Assembly: GCA_030674185.1 (NCBI GenBank)
Contig: JAPXFY010000016.1
Span: 39,724,966 to 39,788,965 of the forward strand
Direction of reading: 5' to 3'
From: Monoplex corrugatus
Taxonomy: Eukaryota > Mollusca > Gastropoda > Littorinimorpha > Ranellidae
DNA length: 64,000 bases
The notes below the pieces were generated by a model that saw only the letters and a list, made by a program, of their open reading frames with translations, did not search any database and was not told the origin of the DNA. The position numbers and the translations under genes are program-made. Of the stretch, positions 51,020 through 64,000 are shown one piece after another; position 1 is the stretch's first letter; each line of letters opens with the position of its first letter.

Positions 51020-52575
51020 TTTTGTCAACACTTCGTGATTAATACAAGATAGTCATACGACATGCACAACATGACTTGCTCCAATGCTGTGGGCCTGTGA
51101 TTAACACAAGACAGTCACATCACGTGTACAACTTGACTTAACTCAACGATCTTTGTGATTAACACAACAAGATAGTCATACGACATGCACAACATGACTT
51201 ACTCCAACGCTGTGGGCCTGTGATTAACACAAGATAGTCACATCACGTGTACAACTTGACTTAACTCGACGATCTTTGTGATTAACACAACAAGATAGTC
51301 GGACGACATGTACAATATGGTTTATCTCAACATTCTGTGATTGATTAAACAAGACAGCCATACGACATGTAACAATATAGTCACACCACATTTACAACAT
51401 GACTTACCCCAACATGATTAACACAACAAGACAGTCACACCACATTTACAACATGACTTACCTCAACACTGTGATCAACGTAACAATACAGTCACACCAC
51501 ATTTACAACATGACTTACCTCAACACTGATTAACACAACAAGACAGTCACACCACATTTACAACATGACTTACCACAACACTGTGATCAACGTAACAATA
51601 TAGTCACACCACATTTACAACATGACTTACCTCAACACTGTGATCAACGTAACAATACAGTCACACCACATTTACAACATGACTTACCTCAACACTGATT
51701 AACACAACAAGACAGTCACACCACATTTACAACATGACTGACCACAACACTGTGATCAACGTAACAATATAGTCACACCACATTTACAACATGATTTACC
51801 CCAACACTGATTAACACAACAAGACAGTCACACCACATTTACAACATGACTTACCTCAACACTGTGATCAACGTAACAATACAGTCACACCACATTTACA
51901 ACATGACTTACCCCAACACTGATTAACACAACAAGACAGTCACACCACAGTTACAACAGGACTTACCTCAACACTGTGATCAACGTAACAATATAGTCAC
52001 ACCACATTTACAACATGACTTACCCCAACACTGATTAACACAACAAGACAGTCACACCACATTTACAACATGACTTACCTCAACACTGTGATCAACGTAA
52101 CAATACAGTCACACCACATTTACAACATGACTTACCCCAACACTGATTAACACAACAAGACAGTCACACCACATTTACAACATGACTTACCTCAACACTG
52201 TGATCAACGTAACAATACAGTCACACCACATTTACAACATGACTTACACCCAACACTGATTAACACAACAAGACAGTCACACCACATTTACAACATGACT
52301 TACCTCAACACTGTGGTCAACGTAACAATATAGTCACACCACATTTACAACATGACTTACCTCAACACTGATCAACGTAACAATATAGTCACACACATTT
52401 ACAACATGACTTACCTCAACACTGATTAACACAACAAGACAGTCACACCACATGTACAACATGACTTACCTCAACACTGAACACAACAATATAGTCACAT
52501 CATATGTACATGACTTACCTCAACACTGTGATTAACACAACAAGACAGTCACACTACATGTACAACATGACTTAC
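51020..52575 (-). repeat. ~56-bp minisatellite carrying minus-strand splice donors
   Basis: Two unit types alternate on the plus strand: ACAGTCACACCACATTTACA + ACATGACTTACCTCAACACT with either GTGATCAACGTAACAAT or GATTAACACAACAAG, giving a ~112-bp higher-order unit and about 27 monomers. Read on the minus strand, most units contain GAGGTAAGTCATG or GGGTAAGTCATG, an ideal 5' splice site. The rightmost unit abuts a putative exon. Confidence 0.95.
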
Positions 52576-52624
52576 CACAGCTGGACTTGTCGTACCAATT
52601 TGTTAAACATTCATCCATAAGCTT
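52576..52624 (-). CDS. putative 49-nt coding exon beside the donor array
   Basis: Minus strand: acceptor ATACATTAG^AAG, then KLMDECLTNWYDKSSC plus one base, then donor TGTG^GTAAGTCATG. The donor and following intron bases are identical to those repeated in the adjoining array. No partner exon was found on either side. Confidence 0.4.
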
Positions 52625-52739
52625 CTAATGTATTGTTGACATGTTTTGCTTCAGACATGCTCACGCTTAAACACGCGCACGAACGCACACATACACACGC
52701 GCGAACACCCAAGCACACGCACACAAACAGACACACACA

Positions 52740-52840
<101 letters not shown>

Positions 52841-53139
52841 ACACACAGGCAGAAAGAGGGAGTTGAATTTATTTCAGCCAGGATTTTGATCATTTTGTCT
52901 TAACTGTGAATAGATTAAAATAGGAGAAAAGTGAAAAGTAAGCATGGAAGGAGTATGTGAAACTAAGGGTTTGTGGGGGGAGATCAGACGATAAGTAGGT
53001 AAGTAGGTGGGGTGAGTAAGTATAGAGATTTGGTTGCACCTGTGTATGTTTGTCAGTTTGAACGTACTCCGTTGGCTTGTGCGTGTATGTGCACGGACGT
53101 GTGCTCTTTTATTTTCTTTCACTTTCATATTCAGATCAA

Positions 53140-53636
53140 CCTGTGCTCTCTCTGTCTCTGTCTCTGTCTCGGTTTGTCTGTCAGTCTCTCTCTCTCTGTC
53201 TCTCTCTGTCTCTCTCTGTTCTCTGTCTCTGTCTCTCTCTCTTCTCTCTCTCCATCTCTCTCTCTCTACCTCTCTGTCTCTATCTCTGTCTGTCTCTGTC
53301 TCTCTCTCTCTCTGTCTCTCTTCTCTCTCTCCCCCTCTCTCTCTCTCTCTTTCTCTCTCCCCTTCTCTCTTTCGCTCGCTCGCTCTCTCTTTCTCATTCT
53401 CTATGGTGCAAGGGCAGGATAAAAAAAAAAGGCACGTATAGTGCTTATCAACTGTAGAAATACCGATTGATTTTATCTTTCCACTCTCTCTATCTGTCTA
53501 TTATCTATCTATCTGTCTGTCTGTCTGTCTGTCTCTCAAGTGTTTATTCAAGCAAACGCAGCAAACATGGAAAAATGTATCAAACAATGTTGTAAAGTGT
53601 CATTGTCTTCACCGTTGGAAAATAAGGATCCTTTAC

Positions 53637-53672
<36 letters not shown>

Positions 53673-53676
53673 CTCT

Positions 53677-53725
<49 letters not shown>
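53140..53725. repeat. (CT)n / CTGT-rich tracts
   Basis: CT-rich at 53140-53400 and 53640-53722, with CTGT and CTAT tetramers at 53498-53535. Three overlapping SLSLS frames here are artefacts. Confidence 0.9.
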
Positions 53726-53726
<1 letters not shown>

Positions 53727-54109
53727 CCTAAGCTGATCAACATTCATTCTCCACCAAGACAGATGATAAAATGGACAAAGCTTACAACTTTTCATCATGT
53801 TGTTTATATTACCATTTCTCGTTCGAATTATATCTGTATGTATGAAATTTCAACAAATCGGTACAGGAATAAAATTTTCTTCCTAGTCGTATTGATGACT
53901 ATACAATAGAATATATAATGCAGTGCTATGACTACGCTTGGAGTGTAAGAGTACAAATAAACACATTAGTATAATGTAGTATAGTACACCAAAAGGACTC
54001 CTGTACAGTACCACACATTACATTGTCAGCACACACAATATGGAACAGTGTAACTATACAGAGAACAATGATTGCACTGTGTATGACATACTTATCAAAC
54101 AAACATTCA

Positions 54110-54390
54110 TGAGCAATATCTCATGTCTCGAATTCAAATCCATCTTGCAGTATAAAAGTTAAATTGTTTTCTATCCATCTTAATGCTCCAACCATTCTGG
54201 CGGAGGTCAGTGTCTCATAGGTCCCGTTCCCTCTCCTTCATCCCTTCTCAAGACCTTGCCAGCGCGTAGAATTTTCCGCAGGCTCAAAGAGTCTGCCATA
54301 TAACTGCTGGCAGATTTGGGACGGGCGCATATGGCATTGTCCAAGTACAACGAATCCCTCGTGAACAAACTCCAAATTCAGTATGTAGGA
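54110..54390 (+). repeat. composite SINE-like element, copy
   Basis: B-box-like CGAATTCAAATCC, then TAGGTCCCGTTCCCTCTCC, GACCTTGCCAGCGCGTAGAA and GGGCGCATATGGCATTGTCC. Confidence 0.6.
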
Positions 54391-54574
54391 ATGCACAGTT
54401 ATGAACATAGCTATTGTAAGTATACAAACATGTAGGTCTGAACTCAGAACTGGACTGATAACATCAAAACTACAGCTATCTCCAACTGACTTTAACAGTA
54501 ATGGCCCATCACCACCAGGATAAAAAGCGTTAGAATTAAAATCACGTTCACCTTTACCCGTCCTTAGGCCCAAG

Positions 54575-54705
54575 GGTGGATCGTTGAGGTATGATCCAAA
54601 GATTGGTCGTTGGGGTATTGCCTAAGGGTGGGTCTTTGGGTATCACCCAAGGATATGTTGCTGAGGTATCACTCAAGGGTAGGTTGTTAGGGTATCACAC
54701 AGATG
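54575..54705 (+). repeat. ~33-bp degenerate minisatellite, four units
   Basis: The unit resembles GTATCACYCAAGGRTRGGTY + GTTRGG. Confidence 0.8.
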
Positions 54706-54829
54706 CTTTTCTGAAGATTTTTCTCCACTATTGTCCTTTGCAGCTGCCTGGGAGTCAATATCCGATAACACAGGTCCTACATTCCCACTAAACGTGACTG
54801 CCAACGTTCAGGCGAATAGAAACCAGAAA

Positions 54830-55235
54830 CCACACGAAAATGGAATGAGAACACGTATTTGCTACACAAAACAAGACAGGCACAAACTTTCAGCCAGCTA
54901 GCATTTGTCAAGAGTGCACAAAAGACAACAAAGAACAACAACATATAACTTAGAGGGAAAAGCAGCTGCAAGACTTCCCTGATGTTATGCTGATAGAGGG
55001 AAAGCGGCTAATATGAAATCTCGGTTTTCATACCAGCTATAGTCATGTCAGACATTTTCTCCTGCTCAACAAAACACCATGGAAGTCTTGTCGTTTTTTC
55101 CCTCAGTTGTGTGAGTATGTTCTTTGTTGTGTTTTGTGTACGCTTGACAAATGCCAGCCAAAAGTTGCGCCTGTCTTGTTTTGTGTGTTGACTATACGTT
55201 TTCTTTCTATTTCCGTGTGTTTCTGGTTTACATTC
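54830..55235. repeat. inverted pair of the hairpin family
   Basis: Minus copy at 54830-54915 (CAAGACAGGCACAAACTTTC + AGCCAGCTAGC) and plus copy at 55138-55235 (GCTTGACAAATGCCAGCCAA + AAGTTGCGCCTGTC), about 220 bp apart. Confidence 0.6.
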
Positions 55236-55579
55236 GCACTGTTGTGAACTATGTTTAGGGAAGTGGAGACAATGAAGGGCATGTCAGTATCATTAAAACC
55301 ACTGTTGCTTGCCAAAACATGGTGCTGGCCCAAAACAATTTAAAAAGTGATGTAGGTTTTCGCGAACAAACTATGATGAGACACTGCGAAGATAAAGCCT
55401 TGGTCTTAGAAGTGTTGACAACCAAACACCTGAACGGAGAAAAAAGAACTGAAATACACAAACATACTATCGTGTTTTTAGTAGCTCTTTACCATAGACA
55501 TCAATCATATGGAATATGCGTTGATCAGACAATTGACTAAATCCACCTCCTGCCTTTTGAACAAAACATCCGTCAAAAA

Positions 55580-56221
55580 GTCATCAGCATAACACAGGGG
55601 TCGACCTGATGATTGAGGCAACACTGTAGCGTACATGGTCTGCCAGTCATCCAGCATAACATATGTGTTGACTTGATGTTTGAGGCAACACTGTGGCATA
55701 CATGGTCTGCCAGTCATCCAGCATAACAGATGTGTTGACTTGATGTTTGAGGCAACACTGTGGCATATATGGTCTGCCAGTCATCCAGCATGACAGATGT
55801 GTTGACTTGATGTTTGAGGCAACACTGTGGCATACATGGTCTGCCAGTCATCCAGCAAAACATATGTGTTGACTTGATGTTTGAGGCAACACTGTGGCAT
55901 ACATGGTCTGCCAGTCATCCAGCATGACAGATGTGTTGACTTGATGTTTGAGGCAACACTGTGGCATACATGGTCTGCCAGTCATCCAGCATAACAGATG
56001 TGTTGACTTGATGTTTGAGGCAACACTGTGGCATATATGGTCTGCCAGTCATCCAGCATAACAGATGTGTTGACTTGATGTTTGAGGCAACACTGTGGCA
56101 TACATGGTCTGCCAGTCATCCAGCATGATAGATGTGTTGACTTGGTGTTTGAGGCAACACTGTAGCAAACAAGGTCTGCCAGTCATCCAGCATGACAGAT
56201 GGATCGACCTGATGATTCAAT
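55580..56221 (-). repeat. 67-bp minisatellite, about 9.5 units
   Basis: The plus-strand unit starts GTCTGCCAGTCATCCAGCAT, at 55638, 55705, 55772 and so on every 67 bp. On the minus strand units encode HQVNTSVMLDDW; the edge unit at 56180-56220 reads HQVDPSVMLDDW, close to the C-terminus HQIDPSIVLDD of the gene ending at 56681. Confidence 0.95.
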
Positions 56222-56680
56222 ACAATCAGACAAATATAATGAGAGACCAGCACTGCACAATTTCTCTGGAGAACATGGTCTCGCTTGATAGACACCAACT
56301 GTCATGTGTGTGTGTGTGTGTGGTGTGTGTGTGTGTGTGTGTGTGTGGCTCTACGTTTCAGAACTATATTAACATTGGTAGTTTGCTCTGTCCCAAGGCC
56401 TCTGCGGTGGTGTTGTGATGGGCTGCAGGCAGACGTAGGCCAGGCACGGTAGAGTGAGTAACATGTATATATCACACATTTACCTGTATCTCTCTCTGTG
56501 TCTCTGGTATACTAGAATGCTTTTGTAAGCAACAAATACTACGTGTTGCAGAAGGATGGAGCCGATGACACCGACAGGCTGACACTGTGGTGTTAATCTA
56601 TCACACAGGCACTACCACCGTTCAGACAAAGCCAACTCTGTAACATGAAGCTAACGTACAAGTAGGCTACCATCACGGTA

Positions 56681-63514
<6,834 letters not shown>

Positions 63515-63559
63515 CTGACCACATAAGATATGCGTAAGACGTGTTTGTGAGCACTGCGA

Positions 63560-64000
63560 GCGTTCGTGGGGATTTTCATGGGGATAGCTAGAGTGTCACT
63601 AATTTCGTTATTGTGATTTCATGGGGATTGTTAGGGCGTCACTAATTTCATTATTATAATTTCATGGGGATAGCTAGAGCGTCACTAATTTCGTTATGAG
63701 TTCATGGGGATAGCAAGGGCGTCACTAATTTCTTTATTGTGATTTCATGGGGATAGCAAGGGCGTCACTAATTTTCATTATTATGATTTCATAGGGATAG
63801 TTAGAGTGTTACTTATTTCATTATGATTTCAAGGGTATAGCTAAGGCATGACTGATTTCATTATAACTTCATGGAGATTGCAGGCGCATTACTGATTTCA
63901 TTATAACTTCATGAAGATAACTACAGCGTTATTGATTTCGTTGTAACATCATGGCGATTTTCAAAAGGGATTGCTGGGGCATTACTGATGTCATCATAAT
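63560..64000 (+). repeat. ~43-bp minisatellite, about ten units, continuing off the window
   Basis: The unit is TTTCATGGGGATAGCTAGAG + CGTCACTAATTTCGTTATTG. It decays to the right. Confidence 0.9.

Overview
The window is eukaryotic nuclear DNA, most likely from a marine gastropod or other mollusc. The evidence is small exons with GT/AG borders separated by long introns, very dense (CA)n, (CT)n and (ATG)n microsatellites, many minisatellites, tRNA-derived SINE heads, and fragments of several LINE groups (L2/CR1-like, I/Nimbus-like with RNase H, RTE-like). There is no operon, rRNA or prokaryotic feature. The assignment to molluscs rests on remembered resemblance of the repeats and needs a database search. 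Most long open frames here are microsatellite translations and carry no gene.

Layout. 1-4.8 kb: two minus-strand exons of a secreted cyclophilin-type prolyl isomerase, plus one unassigned exon. 5.96-10.1 kb: a decayed minus-strand copy of an unnamed protein family with N-terminal cysteine motifs, an XPG/FEN-like nuclease region and a tesmin-like cysteine-rich tail, split by a truncated L2-type LINE. 10.57-11.05 kb: a small two-exon minus-strand gene with one membrane segment. 11.4-15.4 kb: a 38-bp satellite of roughly 80 copies, invaded at one edge by an RTE-like fragment. 17.7-43.7 kb: a nine-exon plus-strand gene for a predicted 316-residue coiled-coil protein. All eight exon-exon phases agree, and its introns hold the large LINE nest (28.9-37.2 kb) and a second RNase H LINE (21.5-22.9 kb). 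44-56 kb: no gene with good support; arrays, SINEs, LINE remnants and one isolated minus-strand exon. 56.7-63.5 kb: the last three exons (263 residues) of an unrecognised minus-strand gene whose 5' part lies beyond the window.

A theme recurs. Several minisatellites look seeded by gene pieces: an array grown inside exon 5 of the coiled-coil gene, decayed duplicates of its exon 6, an in-frame triplication in the nuclease-like gene, a 67-bp array whose peptide matches the C-terminus of the 56.7-kb gene, an array of minus-strand splice donors next to a small exon, and a 48-bp array carrying an acceptor-like signal. The L2 element nested in the I-type LINE has an intact frame while its host has stops and frameshifts, which gives a relative age. 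No function was assigned by database search; family names are from motif recognition.
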